64,000 nucleotides of DNA from JBBBNV01 sp037137075 (GCF_037137075.1 NZ_JBBBNV010000003.1:160465-224464), one strand, 5' to 3'. Counted from the first letter of the stretch, positions 7,956 to 17,168 are shown. Made by a program: numbers and translations. The notes: generated from the sequence alone by a model not told the origin.

Positions 7956-10202
7956 TTATGATGCTCCCCGTTTAACCCGCTGCAGGCGAAGGGCATTGAG
8001 CACGACCGATACAGAGCTGAGCGCCATCGCGGCGCCCGCAACCCACGGGGCCAATAGGCCCGCTGCGGCGACCGGTATGCCCAGCGTATTGTAAGCCAAA
8101 GCCCAGAACATATTTTGTTTGATGTTGGCCATCGTGCTGCGGCTCATCTGTACCGCGTCTACAATAGCCGTCAAATCCCCTCGCATAAGAGTGATATCGG
8201 CTGCTTCCATGGCAATATCCGTCCCGGTTCCCATGGCCAGTCCCACATCCGCCGTGGCCAGCGCCGGCGCATCATTGATGCCGTCCCCAACCATAGCGAC
8301 CTTGCCGCCGAGCGCCTGCAGCCGCCGAACCTCCGCCGCCTTGCCCTCCGGCAGCACCTCGGCAAGCACGGTTCGTATCCCGACTTGTCTGCCGATAGCC
8401 TCTGCTGTCCGCTTGTTATCCCCGGTCATCATGATCACGTTCATGCCCATTTGCTGAAGCTGCCGCACAGCGTTCGGAGAGGTTTCCTTCACAGCATCCG
8501 CAACCGCAACCAGGCCCGCGAGCTGCCGGTTGACTGCAACCAGCATCGCCGTTTTCCCTTCCGATTCAAGCTGCGCAATATCGGCCTCCGCCTCTCCGAA
8601 AGAGATGGCTTCACGGTGCATCAGCCTGCGGGTGCCGATATGCACATCGTTGCCCTTTACTACTGCATATATACCGTAGCCGGGTATCGCCTCGAACTGC
8701 TCCGGTGCCGAAAGCTCGATCCCTTTTTTGGCAATTCCAGCTACAATCGCTTCTGCAAGCGGATGCTCCGACGGCTTCTCCGCCGAGCCGATAAGCTGCA
8801 GCAGGCCAGCTTCATCCGCACTGCTCAAGCGTATATCCGTCAGCTCGGGCTTCCCTTTGGTAAGGGTCCCGGTTTTATCAAGCACGATCGTATCCACATG
8901 CTGCATAGCCTCCAGATGCTCCCCGCCCTTGAACAGCACACCCAGCTCCGCCGCTCGGCCCGATCCGGCCATAATAGAGGTCGGGGTTGCCAAGCCAAGC
9001 GCGCAGGGGCAAGCGATAACGAGAACTGCAATCGCTTTTTCCAGCGCCGAAGCCAGCTCCCCGGGCGCAAGCCATACATACCACAGAAGAAAAGCGGCCG
9101 CCGCCAGACCGACGACTATGGGTACAAAAACGCCGGAGATCACATCGGCAATACGCTGGATCGGCGCTTTGGAGCCTTGGGCCTCCTCTACGATTCGAAT
9201 CATTTGCGCAAGCGAGGTTTCCTTGCCAACACGTGCAGCCCGGATAGTCAGGCTTCCGTTTTTGTTGACTGTTGCCCCGATGACCGCATCGCCCGCCTGC
9301 TTCTCCGCAGGTATACTTTCCCCTGTCAGCATGGATTCGTCAACGGCGGAGGTCCCTTCCATCACTTCTCCATCGACCGGGATTTTCTCGCCGGGCTTCA
9401 CCAAAATAATATCTCCCGGCTGCACGGCCTCCACCGGCACGTGGACCTCTTGCCCGCCGCGAAGCACCAGCGCTGTTTTGGCCTGCAGTCCGATCAGCTT
9501 TTTAATGGCCTCCGAGGTACGCCCCTTGGCTAACGTTTCAAACAGCTTGCCGAGCAGAATTAAGGTAATCAGGATGGCACTGGTTTCATAATACAGGTCC
9601 GGAGCGTGATGGGTTTCTGCAGATCCGGCCCATTGGACTGTCAAGAACAAACTGTACAAATACGCCGCAGACGTGCCAAGCGCTACAAGCACATCCATAT
9701 TGGCGCTTCTGCTGCGCAGCGCCTTGTAAGCCCCGACATAGAACTGCCAGCCGATCATGATCTGCACCGGGGTGGCAAGCCCCAGCTGCACCCAGGGATT
9801 CATGAGAAAGGCCGGCAAATAAATCCAGGAGGTAAAGGAAAAATGGCTGACCATCGCCCACAGCAGCGGTAAAGACAGCACTGCCGAAACAAGCAGCTGG
9901 AGCTGTTTATGGCGGATTTCCTGTTTCTTGCCGCTTTCCCGGTCAGCCTGCTCCTCCTGAAAGACCGCATGGTAGCCAAGCTGCTCCACCTTGGCAATCA
10001 GCTGTTCCGTGGAGAGCTGGTCCCCATTGTATTCCACGCGAGCTGTTTCCAACGCGAAATTCACCGCCGCCCTCTGAACGCCGGGCAGCTTGCCGAGGCC
10101 CTTCTCAATCCTTGCGGCGCATGCGGCGCAGGTCATGCCCGTAATTTGAAGCGTAGCTTGATCCTGTGATTGCTGCTGTCTGTCTTCCGCTGTGTGTTGC
10201 AT
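7956..10202 (-). CDS. copA: Copper-exporting P1B-type ATPase CopA
   Basis: A 748-residue pump that exports Cu(I). Domains in order: one heavy-metal-binding domain with GMTCAAC at 22-28; eight predicted membrane spans; actuator TGES at 293-296; the transmembrane metal site CPC at 398-400; phosphorylation motif DKTGT at 442-446; the HP motif in SEHPLAEA; GDGIND in the P-domain; and the last span with YN and MALSS typical of Cu(I) ATPases. Two ATGs (10208, 10202) follow AAAAGGAG; the second has better spacing. One HMA domain instead of the two in B. subtilis CopA is normal for the family. A CsoR-like operator lies about 85 bases upstream. Confidence 0.96.
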   Translation of the reverse strand: MQHTAEDRQQQSQDQATLQITGMTCAACAARIEKGLGKLPGVQRAAVNFALETARVEYNGDQLSTEQLIAKVEQLGYHAVFQEEQADRESGKKQEIRHKQLQLLVSAVLSLPLLWAMVSHFSFTSWIYLPAFLMNPWVQLGLATPVQIMIGWQFYVGAYKALRSRSANMDVLVALGTSAAYLYSLFLTVQWAGSAETHHAPDLYYETSAILITLILLGKLFETLAKGRTSEAIKKLIGLQAKTALVLRGGQEVHVPVEAVQPGDIILVKPGEKIPVDGEVMEGTSAVDESMLTGESIPAEKQAGDAVIGATVNKNGSLTIRAARVGKETSLAQMIRIVEEAQGSKAPIQRIADVISGVFVPIVVGLAAAAFLLWYVWLAPGELASALEKAIAVLVIACPCALGLATPTSIMAGSGRAAELGVLFKGGEHLEAMQHVDTIVLDKTGTLTKGKPELTDIRLSSADEAGLLQLIGSAEKPSEHPLAEAIVAGIAKKGIELSAPEQFEAIPGYGIYAVVKGNDVHIGTRRLMHREAISFGEAEADIAQLESEGKTAMLVAVNRQLAGLVAVADAVKETSPNAVRQLQQMGMNVIMMTGDNKRTAEAIGRQVGIRTVLAEVLPEGKAAEVRRLQALGGKVAMVGDGINDAPALATADVGLAMGTGTDIAMEAADITLMRGDLTAIVDAVQMSRSTMANIKQNMFWALAYNTLGIPVAAAGLLAPWVAGAAMALSSVSVVLNALRLQRVKRGAS

Positions 10203-10631
10203 AGTCATCTTCTCCTTTTGCCGTGGGACAAGGAGTCCGTTCTGCCCGGACCGCCTTCCCCAGTTCACCCTGTTGTCCGCCAAAATACCCATAGGGGGTA
10301 TATTTTCGATAAAAAAATATTGCATTATAAAACAGTGCCTGAACAAACCGCATCTAGTGAAGGCTGCGAGGCCGGTAGGCCGTTTAAGCTTTATTCGCGT
10401 GGTGCCTGCCTTCTCACTCGGTATCCAGTCTACGTTCACGTACTCCATACGCCCTATCAGAAACTCTCTTTCGGCTGCTGATCCGGCATTACTCGCCGTT
10501 CATGGGCAAAGCCGACGAGCCCCCCTTTACCCAGCTTTGTCCGCCGCCGGATAAGATGACAACTCCGCCATGGAACGTGATGATACGAATGTGCCATCTA
10601 GGATAACAGCCGCCGCTGCCCGGCGGCAGCC
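10203..10631. other. Intergenic region between copZ and copA
   Basis: About 430 bases hold no convincing gene. I see the CsoR operator near 10293 and a 7-bp GC-rich hairpin at 10610-10628 just past the copZ stop, which could be a weak terminator because it lacks a proper T-tract. The rest shows nothing. Confidence 0.5.
10285..10301 (-). promoter_or_regulatory. CsoR operator upstream of copA
   Basis: ATACCCATAGGGGGTAT is a pseudo-palindrome of C-run and G-run arms flanked by TA, the form expected for CsoR sites. A TATAAT lies about 25 bases upstream of it on the minus strand, with no clear -35. The site closely resembles the one before csoR. Confidence 0.8.
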
Positions 10632-10835
10632 CTACGACACAATATCGTAGCCTTGATCCTCAATGGCAAGCTTGATTTGCTCTACGGATACCTTCGAATC
10701 ATCATATTCCACCGCAACGGTTTTGGCTGCCAAATCAACCTTGCCCGCCGCGCCAAGCTTCTTCACCGCGCCCTCCACCGAGCTGACGCAGTGTCCGCAA
10801 GACATCCCCTCGACCTTCAATGTTACAATAGCCAT
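10632..10835 (-). CDS. copZ: Copper chaperone CopZ
   Basis: A 67-residue single heavy-metal-associated domain with the Cu(I)-binding motif MSCGHC at about residues 10-15 and the usual beta-alpha-beta-beta-alpha-beta length. It delivers Cu(I) to CopA and to CsoR. ATG 10835 is chosen; a GTG directly before it at 10838 is in frame, and AAAGGAG lies 11 bases upstream of the ATG. It follows csoR by about 30 bases and very probably shares its CsoR-controlled promoter. Confidence 0.95.
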   Translation of the reverse strand: MAIVTLKVEGMSCGHCVSSVEGAVKKLGAAGKVDLAAKTVAVEYDDSKVSVEQIKLAIEDQGYDIVS

Positions 10836-10866
10836 CACACAGCACTCCTTTAACTTAAGCTTTCGT

Positions 10867-11208
10867 CTATTTGATTAGTTTATTCATGGTTACCATCAGC
10901 TCTTTAATGACCTCATGGTCGCCTTCTTGAATCCGTTCCACAACACAGCTGTTCATATGATGCTCCAGCAGCAGCTTCCCGACACTGTTCAACGCAGCCT
11001 GCACCGCCGCGATTTGATTCAGCACATCGTCACAGTACGTGTCCTTCTCGATAAGTCCCTTGACCCCGCGGATCTGCCCTTCAATGCGGTTGAGGCGGGA
11101 AATCAGATTTTGCTTCGTTTTCTCAGAATGATGGCTTTTACGCCCGCTTCCGGTGCTGCTGCAGCAGTTGTCCGTTGTCGCCGCGTGCTCCTCCAGGTCA
11201 TGCCCCAT
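10867..11208 (-). CDS. csoR: Copper-sensing repressor CsoR
   Basis: A 113-residue all-helical DUF156-family repressor. The Cu(I) ligands are visible as Cys59 (DTYCDD) and the H84-x3-C88 pair (EHHMNSC), which separates CsoR from RcnR and FrmR relatives. The basic RLNRIEGQIRGVKGL stretch (38-52) is the DNA-contact surface. The N-terminal tail is longer than usual and has extra Cys and His residues (CC at 15-16, HH at 26-27). GGAGG lies 7 bases before the ATG. It is the first gene of a csoR-copZ unit, and its own promoter contains a CsoR operator. Confidence 0.95.
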   Translation of the reverse strand: MGHDLEEHAATTDNCCSSTGSGRKSHHSEKTKQNLISRLNRIEGQIRGVKGLIEKDTYCDDVLNQIAAVQAALNSVGKLLLEHHMNSCVVERIQEGDHEVIKELMVTMNKLIK

Positions 11209-11237
11209 CCTGATGCCTCCTTCCTTGCTACACCTTA

Positions 11238-11267
11238 GTTATATCATACCCCCATGGGGTATGTAAA
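11238..11267 (-). promoter_or_regulatory. csoR promoter with embedded CsoR operator
   Basis: On the minus strand TTTACA (11262-11267) and TATAAC (11238-11243) are 18 bases apart. The spacer holds the near-perfect palindrome CATACCCCCATGGGGTATG (11245-11263, overlapping the -35 by two bases). A repressor bound there would block RNA polymerase, the classic arrangement for autoregulated csoR. Confidence 0.88.
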
Positions 11268-11285
11268 GAGACGGTGCGCAAACAA

Positions 11286-13727
11286 TCACACCGCCCGTTG
11301 TGGCAAGAAAAACTGCTTCTCCACATCTTCAGCCGATAGCGGCTGGCTGAAATAATAGCCCTGAATTTCACGGCACTCCTTTTCGGTCAAAATATCAAGC
11401 TGGGCCTTTGTCTCAATCCCTTCGGCAACCACATCGAGATTCAAATGCTGGGCCATCGAAATAATCGTGGCGACGATCGCCTGATCGTTCTCATTCAGGG
11501 AAATATCCGTGATGAACGAACGGTCGATTTTAAGCTTATGGATCGGGAAGGTTTTTAAATAACTGAGCGAGCTATAGCCTGTACCGAAATCATCCAAGCT
11601 TATCCGAATGCCGATTTCCGACAGCTCCTTCAAAATGCCAGTTGAAATCTTGGCATCCATCATCATGCTTTCCGTAATTTCCAGCTCCAGAAATTGGGGA
11701 GCCAAATCCGTCTCCTTCAAAATGGCCTGAATATAATCGACCAGATGCGGCTGATGAAATTGCTGCGAGGACAAGTTAACCGAAACCGGAATTAACGGCC
11801 CGCCGGCCAGATGCCATTCCCGCATTTGCCTGCACGCTTCACGGAGCACCCAGGTGCCAATCTCAATAATTAATCCCGTTTCTTCTGCAATGGGAATAAA
11901 GAGTCCCGGAGAAATAATCCCCTTCGTTGGATGCTGCCATCTGACAAGCGCCTCCACCCCGATCATCAGATTGTCCCGCGTATGGATTTGAGGCTGGTAA
12001 TAAACGATTAGTTCATTGCGGTCAATCGCCTTGCGCAGCTCCGCTTCCAGCTCAATCTTCTCCAGCAGCTGATCATCCAGCATGGGGGAATAAAATTGAT
12101 GTCCGTTTTTCCCCTTCTTCTTGACCTCATACATCGCGGCGTCGGCTTTTTTGAGCAGCTCCACAGAGCTTGTCCCGTGCTGAGGGAACAGGGCCGTTCC
12201 AATACTGGCCGAAATATAGAAATCATTATCCTTCAAATAAAAAGGCTGCTGCAGCGAATGAATAATTTGTTTAGCCAGAGCATCAATCTCCGCCTCCGCG
12301 CCGTCCTGCGTTGTACGGCAAATTAACGTAAACTCGTCTCCGCCCATCCGGGCGAGAGTCGCCTCATGATCCGCAATCCCCGTGCTAATCCGGTCACTGA
12401 CCATTTGTAAAAATAAATCTCCGTATGTGTGGCCCAGTGAGTCGTTAATCATTTTGAAGCGGTCGATGTCCAGAACCATGACGCCAAACGATCCGCCTTG
12501 GCTCTCCCCTTCCTCAATATATTGCAGCAAAAGCTCATTGAACATTCTGCGGTTAGGGAGTCCCGTCAATTCATCGTGATACGCCAAATGCTTGATTTTA
12601 TCCTTGGCCTGCTTCTCCGCCGTGATATCCCGGACAATCAGATGATTGCCGACCAGCACGCCTTCAATTTCAACCGGAACGTTCATCACCAGCAGCTCCG
12701 TACGTCTCCCGTCCGCATGCTGAATGGAGGTTTCACAGGTTGTACCCTGCTCCTTGAAGGACTGGCAATAAAACGATCTGGCCCGCTCCTCATCCTCATC
12801 CGGGAATGAAGTGACCAGCTCCGAGATATGCTTGTTCAAGTAGGCTTCGGCCTTCAGCCCGGTAATACTCAGAATCGCAGGGTTCATGCTCATAATTCGG
12901 CCTTGAATATCTATGGAAATGATGCCGTCCCCGTTATTTCTGTACAGCGATCGGTACCAGCGCTCGTTCTCAAGAATAACCAAATCTTTATGAAGCAGCC
13001 GTTTATTCACAAAAATTCCTAGCAGCGTCAGACCGAGCAGCATAAACGTAGATAAAACGATGATGTACGCGATCATTTCCGATTGAATCTGCATGCCGGA
13101 GTCATACCTGGGATGCTGACCCGGATGAAACTGAGCCGCCATCATGCCCGTATAATGCATCCCGGCTATCGCGGCTCCCATAATTAGCGCACTGCCGAGC
13201 TTGTACAGAAACGCATATTTGGACTTGGCCTTACGGAAATAAAACAACAGCCATAACGCAACAACCGACGCCGTAGCGGCAATACAAATGGACAAACCGA
13301 CCAGCCAGCCGTTATATGTAATCTCAATGAGCATCGCGGCCATTCCGATGTAGTGCATGCCGCATATCCCCGCAGCCATCAGCAGGCCCGAAATCAGCAG
13401 CTCCCGGAGACCCAGCTTATTGCGGCCGACGGTAAACAAGGCAACGCAGGATACCAGAATTGCCAAAACAACGGATAAAAGGAACAACGGCACATCATAG
13501 GCGACCTGCACCGGGAGAGCCAGAGCAAGCATTCCGACAAAATGCATCGACCAAATGCCCAGGCCCATTGCCACCGCCCCGCAAACAAGCCATACGACGC
13601 GGCTTTTCCCTTTGGCTGTACTGATTCTCCCCGCCAAATCCAGAGCGGAATAGGATGCGGTGACAGCGATAAGATAAGATAGGAAAACAAGAAACTGATT
13701 ATAAGTTCCGTGTACATGATAGTCCAC
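11286..13727 (-). CDS. MHYT-PAS-GGDEF-EAL cyclic-di-GMP enzyme
   Basis: An 813-residue integral membrane protein. The N-terminal MHYT sensor shows its three repeats: MHFVGM at 61-66, MHYIGM at 124-129 and MHYTGM at 190-195; such domains are proposed to bind copper or sense a gas. A PAS domain follows (about 255-375). A GGDEF domain comes next with an intact GGDEF, then an EAL domain with intact EALVRW, EITES and DDFGTGYSSL. Both activities could work, so net synthesis or breakdown is unknown. The GTG start has GAGGTG upstream. The gene follows a response regulator by 87 bases on the same strand and is probably co-transcribed with it. Its neighbour on the other side is csoR. Confidence 0.92.
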   Translation of the reverse strand: MDYHVHGTYNQFLVFLSYLIAVTASYSALDLAGRISTAKGKSRVVWLVCGAVAMGLGIWSMHFVGMLALALPVQVAYDVPLFLLSVVLAILVSCVALFTVGRNKLGLRELLISGLLMAAGICGMHYIGMAAMLIEITYNGWLVGLSICIAATASVVALWLLFYFRKAKSKYAFLYKLGSALIMGAAIAGMHYTGMMAAQFHPGQHPRYDSGMQIQSEMIAYIIVLSTFMLLGLTLLGIFVNKRLLHKDLVILENERWYRSLYRNNGDGIISIDIQGRIMSMNPAILSITGLKAEAYLNKHISELVTSFPDEDEERARSFYCQSFKEQGTTCETSIQHADGRRTELLVMNVPVEIEGVLVGNHLIVRDITAEKQAKDKIKHLAYHDELTGLPNRRMFNELLLQYIEEGESQGGSFGVMVLDIDRFKMINDSLGHTYGDLFLQMVSDRISTGIADHEATLARMGGDEFTLICRTTQDGAEAEIDALAKQIIHSLQQPFYLKDNDFYISASIGTALFPQHGTSSVELLKKADAAMYEVKKKGKNGHQFYSPMLDDQLLEKIELEAELRKAIDRNELIVYYQPQIHTRDNLMIGVEALVRWQHPTKGIISPGLFIPIAEETGLIIEIGTWVLREACRQMREWHLAGGPLIPVSVNLSSQQFHQPHLVDYIQAILKETDLAPQFLELEITESMMMDAKISTGILKELSEIGIRISLDDFGTGYSSLSYLKTFPIHKLKIDRSFITDISLNENDQAIVATIISMAQHLNLDVVAEGIETKAQLDILTEKECREIQGYYFSQPLSAEDVEKQFFLPQRAV

Positions 13728-13814
13728 TTTGACTCACCTCGCTTGAACATTCCAACCTTTAGTATACTGAAACGGTTTGAAACTTTTCTGAAACATCGTC
13801 ACCGGCCGGGCGGA

Positions 13815-14957
13815 TCAGCTGTCATGGAGCTGTTCCTTGCTGCGCCACAAGCTGTACCATTGCAAAACGGTTTGCTGCGGCACCGCGTCGAATTCCTTCA
13901 TCAGCATGTCTTGCAGCAATGTAAACTGCCGTTCTACAGAGAACCTGTCCTGGAGCCGGTCATATAGCTGCATCAGTTCAAAGTAAATGTATTCTTCACG
14001 CGGAAGACGCTTCTGCATCTGCAGATAAAAAGCCGCCGCCTCCACCAATCGGCCATTTGACATATAATGGTCCGCGATTTGGCCGGCATGACGAAGGCAA
14101 AGCGCGCGAAGACGGCGTTTCTCCGTTTCCGCCCACAAATAGTGGTAATCGGCCAAATAATCTCCGCGGAACAACTGCATCACCTCAAGATGGCGGTCTA
14201 GCGTCGTTTCGGATAAGGCCGGCAGCTCCAGAAGCCGGTTCTCCCAATCCTCACTGTCCAGCCCTGTTCCGTTCAGCTCCAGCATATAGCCTTCATCGCA
14301 GTTGATAATCGATACCGAGCATCCTAAATCACTAATAAATTTCCGCACCTGGTAAATTGCCGTATACAGCTGCGTAATTCCCTTTTTCCCTTCAATTCCC
14401 GGAAACAGCTGCTCTAAGATAACCTGCTTGCGCACCGGCTGCCCGCGGTGATGAAGCAAATAGGCAAACAGCTCCTGCGCCTTGTGTGTCTTCCACCGGA
14501 CATTGACCGGGCCATGATTCATCCGTTCAAGCTGTAAAGCTTGAAAGCAGCGAATGTAACAGCCTGGCGTCGGAATAGGTTCCATACGCTGTCGGAGCTT
14601 CTCTTGTACGGCAAGCCGTGTTATCGTTTTCAGGAGCCGATCCGGAAACAGCGGCTTCACCAGATAATCCTGCGCGCAAAGCTCAAAGGCTTTGACCGCA
14701 TAATCATCATAGGCTGTAACAAAAACGATTTGAGTATCAGGCAACCGGAGCAGCACCTGCTCCGCCAGCTCGATACCGGTCATTTCCGGCATATCGATAT
14801 CCAAAAATACCGCGTCGGGCCGATCCCTGCAAATTTGCTCCAGAGCCTTCTGAGGGTTGAGATGCTGCCCGATAATACGGATATTGTCCAGCTCCAGCAG
14901 CTCTGCGGCCAGCTGTTGAAGCGCCAGGGGTTCATCATCAACCAATATGATATCCAT
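13815..14957 (-). CDS. Response regulator with winged helix and BTAD domain
   Basis: A 380-residue cytoplasmic regulator. A receiver domain (1-120) has acidic pocket DD at 7-8, phosphoacceptor Asp53 in FLDIDMPEMTG and Lys in DYLVKPL. An OmpR-type winged helix follows at about 150-235 (FAYLLHHRGQPVRKQVILEQLFP). A bacterial transcriptional activation domain with TPR-like helices fills 245-380. This layout matches SARP-like response regulators of Paenibacillus and Bacillus. No histidine kinase is adjacent, so its input is unknown. The AAAGGTGA site precedes the ATG. Downstream is the MHYT-GGDEF-EAL gene. Confidence 0.88.
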   Translation of the reverse strand: MDIILVDDEPLALQQLAAELLELDNIRIIGQHLNPQKALEQICRDRPDAVFLDIDMPEMTGIELAEQVLLRLPDTQIVFVTAYDDYAVKAFELCAQDYLVKPLFPDRLLKTITRLAVQEKLRQRMEPIPTPGCYIRCFQALQLERMNHGPVNVRWKTHKAQELFAYLLHHRGQPVRKQVILEQLFPGIEGKKGITQLYTAIYQVRKFISDLGCSVSIINCDEGYMLELNGTGLDSEDWENRLLELPALSETTLDRHLEVMQLFRGDYLADYHYLWAETEKRRLRALCLRHAGQIADHYMSNGRLVEAAAFYLQMQKRLPREEYIYFELMQLYDRLQDRFSVERQFTLLQDMLMKEFDAVPQQTVLQWYSLWRSKEQLHDS

Positions 14958-15151
14958 TCAGAATCACCTTTTTCTACGGTTCTGGGTCTCATCTCAACGG
15001 CGGGTACTCCCCTGACGTTCGGTAAAGCCATTTCAATTTCTCTGTATAGGAGTACACTATGAATATACTAGTATTTGTTTATATTTAAAATAGCCTCTAG
15101 ATCACATTCTGATAGAGCTAAATGATCAATGAGCACTACAAATGACTAGAT

Positions 15152-15182
15152 CAAAAATACCGCGGGGCATAAGCCGCCGCGG
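15152..15182 (-). terminator. Terminator after mntH
   Basis: CCGCGG arms (15160-15165 with 15177-15182) with an inner GC pairing are followed on the minus strand by TATTTTTG. It lies about 45 bases past the mntH stop. Confidence 0.7.
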
Positions 15183-15227
15183 CATAAAGGGAGTGAAACT
15201 GTGTATTCGCACAACCTTCAGGGGCCG

Positions 15228-16586
15228 TTACGAAGCGAACAACGTTCCGTATAACAGGTAAATGTTCAGCATCGCAATGAGAACCGCTATCGTCCAAGAA
15301 ATGATACCGAGCCATTTGGGTGCGGTAAATGGACCCATTTTACGTTTATCCGTGGTGAACTTCACAAGCGGGATCACCGCAAATGACAACTGCAGGGATA
15401 GAATGACCTGACTGAGAATGAGCAAATCCGTGCTGGCCTGCTCCCCGTACAGTCCGATCACAACGATGGCCGGAACGATCGCAATAAGACGGGTAATCAA
15501 ACGCCGGAGAACCGGATTGAGGCGGATGTTCAGGAAGCCCTCCATCACGATTTGGCCGGCCAGGGTTCCAGTCAAGGTAGACGATTGCCCGGAGGCCAGC
15601 AGCGCTACTCCGAATAAAACACTGGCCAGCCCTGTTCCGAGCAGCGGCGTCAGCAAATGATACGCATCCTGAATTTCGGCTACCTCCGTATGACCGCTCG
15701 TATGGAATACCGCAGCAGAAAGCACCAGAATACCAGCATTGACGAACAGGGCCAGCGTGAGCGCAATCGTTGAATCCAGGGTCGCAAACCGGATAGCCGA
15801 GCGCTTGCCGGGTACGGAATCCTCATACCGCCGGGTCTGCACAATGGAAGAATGCAGATACAGATTGTGCGGCATCACCGTTGCGCCAAGAATGCCGAGT
15901 GCAATATAGAGCATCTCCGGATTGCTTACAATTTGGGGATTTGGCACGAAGCCGTGCATGACCTCGCCAAGATCCGGCCTGGAAAGAAACATTTCCACAG
16001 CGAAGCAGGCAATAATTGTCGCGATTAAGGCAATCACAATGGCCTCAATATATCGGAAGCCCCGATTCTGGAGCAGCAGCACTAGAATAACATCGAAGGC
16101 TGTCATGATGACCCCCCAGATGAGCGGCAGGCCAAACAGCAGCTGTAGGGCAATGGCCGAACCGATAACCTCGGCCAGATCGCATGCGGCAATCGCAAGC
16201 TCGCACAGCACCCACAATGCCAGGTTGACCGGCTTGCTGTAGTGATCCCGGCACGCCTGCGCCAAATCCCGCCCGGTGGCAATACCAAGTCTTGCAGTAA
16301 GCGACTGAAGCACAACCGCCATTATATTGGAAATTAAAATAACCGACAGCAAGGAGTAGCCGAACATCGCCCCGCCCGCCAAGTCCGTGGCCCAGTTTCC
16401 CGGGTCCATATAGCCGACAGCCACCAGGTAGCCCGGACCTGCAAAAGCGAGCAGCTTGCGGAAAAAGCTGCCTTTGACCGGGACTGCCATCGATTGATGC
16501 ACCTCCGGCAAGCTCGGAGTGTGAGAATTTTGTCTCCAACCTTGGCTTTCCGGTTTGGATTGTTGTTGTTGTGTTGCAATCCCCAT
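15228..16586 (-). CDS. mntH: Nramp-family manganese transporter MntH
   Basis: A 452-residue proton-coupled Mn(II) importer. The metal-site motif DPGNW is at 61-65 in the first span, and the second metal-site motif MPHN is in GATVMPHNLYLHSS near 232-245. About eleven hydrophobic segments are visible, the family norm. The N-terminal 40 residues are hydrophilic and Gln-rich. ATG 16586 is chosen because GAGGG lies 8 bases upstream; an in-frame GTG at 16595 overlaps that site. The gene is monocistronic with a terminator behind it and an MntR-like palindrome ahead, so repression by Mn-loaded MntR is likely. Confidence 0.95.
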   Translation of the reverse strand: MGIATQQQQSKPESQGWRQNSHTPSLPEVHQSMAVPVKGSFFRKLLAFAGPGYLVAVGYMDPGNWATDLAGGAMFGYSLLSVILISNIMAVVLQSLTARLGIATGRDLAQACRDHYSKPVNLALWVLCELAIAACDLAEVIGSAIALQLLFGLPLIWGVIMTAFDVILVLLLQNRGFRYIEAIVIALIATIIACFAVEMFLSRPDLGEVMHGFVPNPQIVSNPEMLYIALGILGATVMPHNLYLHSSIVQTRRYEDSVPGKRSAIRFATLDSTIALTLALFVNAGILVLSAAVFHTSGHTEVAEIQDAYHLLTPLLGTGLASVLFGVALLASGQSSTLTGTLAGQIVMEGFLNIRLNPVLRRLITRLIAIVPAIVVIGLYGEQASTDLLILSQVILSLQLSFAVIPLVKFTTDKRKMGPFTAPKWLGIISWTIAVLIAMLNIYLLYGTLFAS

Positions 16587-16625
16587 GTCTCTCACCCTCT
16601 GTTTTTGTTTCTCACCACCAAACTT

Positions 16626-16641
16626 GTTGCCCTAGCGCAAC
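16626..16641 (-). promoter_or_regulatory. MntR-like operator of mntH
   Basis: GTTGCCCTAGCGCAAC is an inverted repeat with 14 of 16 positions symmetric, resembling the TTTGCC-type MntR box. It lies 40 bases ahead of the mntH start. TTGACC just upstream on the minus strand could be the -35; the -10 is unclear. Confidence 0.6.
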
Positions 16642-16650
16642 TTTTGGTCA

Positions 16651-16694
16651 AAAAAATAAAGCCATGTTGTTTAAAGCGTGATGTATGGCTTTAT
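16651..16694 (-). terminator. Terminator just upstream of the mntH promoter
   Basis: A perfect 10-bp stem (16656-16665 with 16685-16694, ATAAAGCCAT arms) with a 19-base loop is followed on the minus strand by a run of Ts that merges into the mntH -35 region. It would end a transcript coming from the small ORF at 16953-17135. Confidence 0.7.
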
Positions 16695-16798
16695 CCTACA
16701 ACAAAACGGCCGCGCCGACAATATAAATTTCATCCATGGAAAAAGAGGAAACGGGCGGGAATATAAGACCCATACGGCCAGTCCCGCCCAATTTCTTA

Positions 16799-16884
16799 CC
16801 GCGCGCCTTCGTGCATTCCGCACCGCGCGCAGCTCCCAGCGCGCGGTGCTTCGCTGCATGACTGCGGTCGGTCGACCACATGCG
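16799..16884 (+). repeat. Dispersed palindromic repeat, copy A
   Basis: A GC-rich intergenic element. Its core is a perfect 10-bp hairpin (CACCGCGCGC and GCGCGCGGTG around AGCTCCCA), followed by a conserved stretch ending in GGTCGGTCGACCACATG. Good copies lie at 55296-55372 (other strand) and 59165-59223; decayed ones lie near 18512 and 37449. Confidence 0.8.
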
Positions 16885-16952
16885 CTCCCGGCCGCGCGAT
16901 GCGAAGCCGCACGGCGGCCAGCCGGCACATACAGTGCGTCCCGTTTATTCAC

Positions 16953-17135
16953 TCAGCCCTGCTTTGCGCTTCTCTCCCCCAGCAAGGAGTTTAGCTGCTC
17001 CAGCAAATTGCCGCCGCCGGTCAGCGAAATCGTACCGATTTTTTCGCATATTTTCTCCAGAAACTCCAGCTCCTTCAGGCGGTACAAGGTCTGGTTGTCT
17101 AGCTCAAGTTCACAGCCGCATTCCTTCCGGTTCAA
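16953..17135 (-). CDS. Possible small protein, unknown
   Basis: A 60-residue open frame with a TTG start and plausible coding composition: a Cys-containing charged N-terminus (RKECGCELELDN) and a helical, leucine-rich remainder (RLKELEFLEKICEKIG). A terminator on the same strand lies downstream at 16651-16694, which supports a transcript. AAGGA overlaps the start region rather than preceding it, so the start is doubtful. I do not recognise a family. Confidence 0.4.
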   Translation of the reverse strand: MNRKECGCELELDNQTLYRLKELEFLEKICEKIGTISLTGGGNLLEQLNSLLGERSAKQG

Positions 17136-17140
17136 TTAAG

Positions 17141-17168
17141 AAAACCGGCCTCAAATGACGAGGCCGGC
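17141..17168 (-). terminator. Terminator after the 29-residue peptide gene
   Basis: A GCCGGCCTC / GAGGCCGG stem with a 7-base loop is followed on the minus strand by TTTTCTTAA. It closes the transcript that contains the small membrane peptide gene at 17323-17412. Confidence 0.7.

Noticed and set aside
8115..9533. A 472-codon plus-strand frame
   Set aside because: It lies antisense to copA, which has all its catalytic motifs; the frame is a by-product of GC-rich codons.
16671..16952. Minus-strand frames over repeat copy A, similar to one at 55299
   Set aside because: The similarity comes from the DNA repeat; frames differ in length and start, with no ribosome sites.
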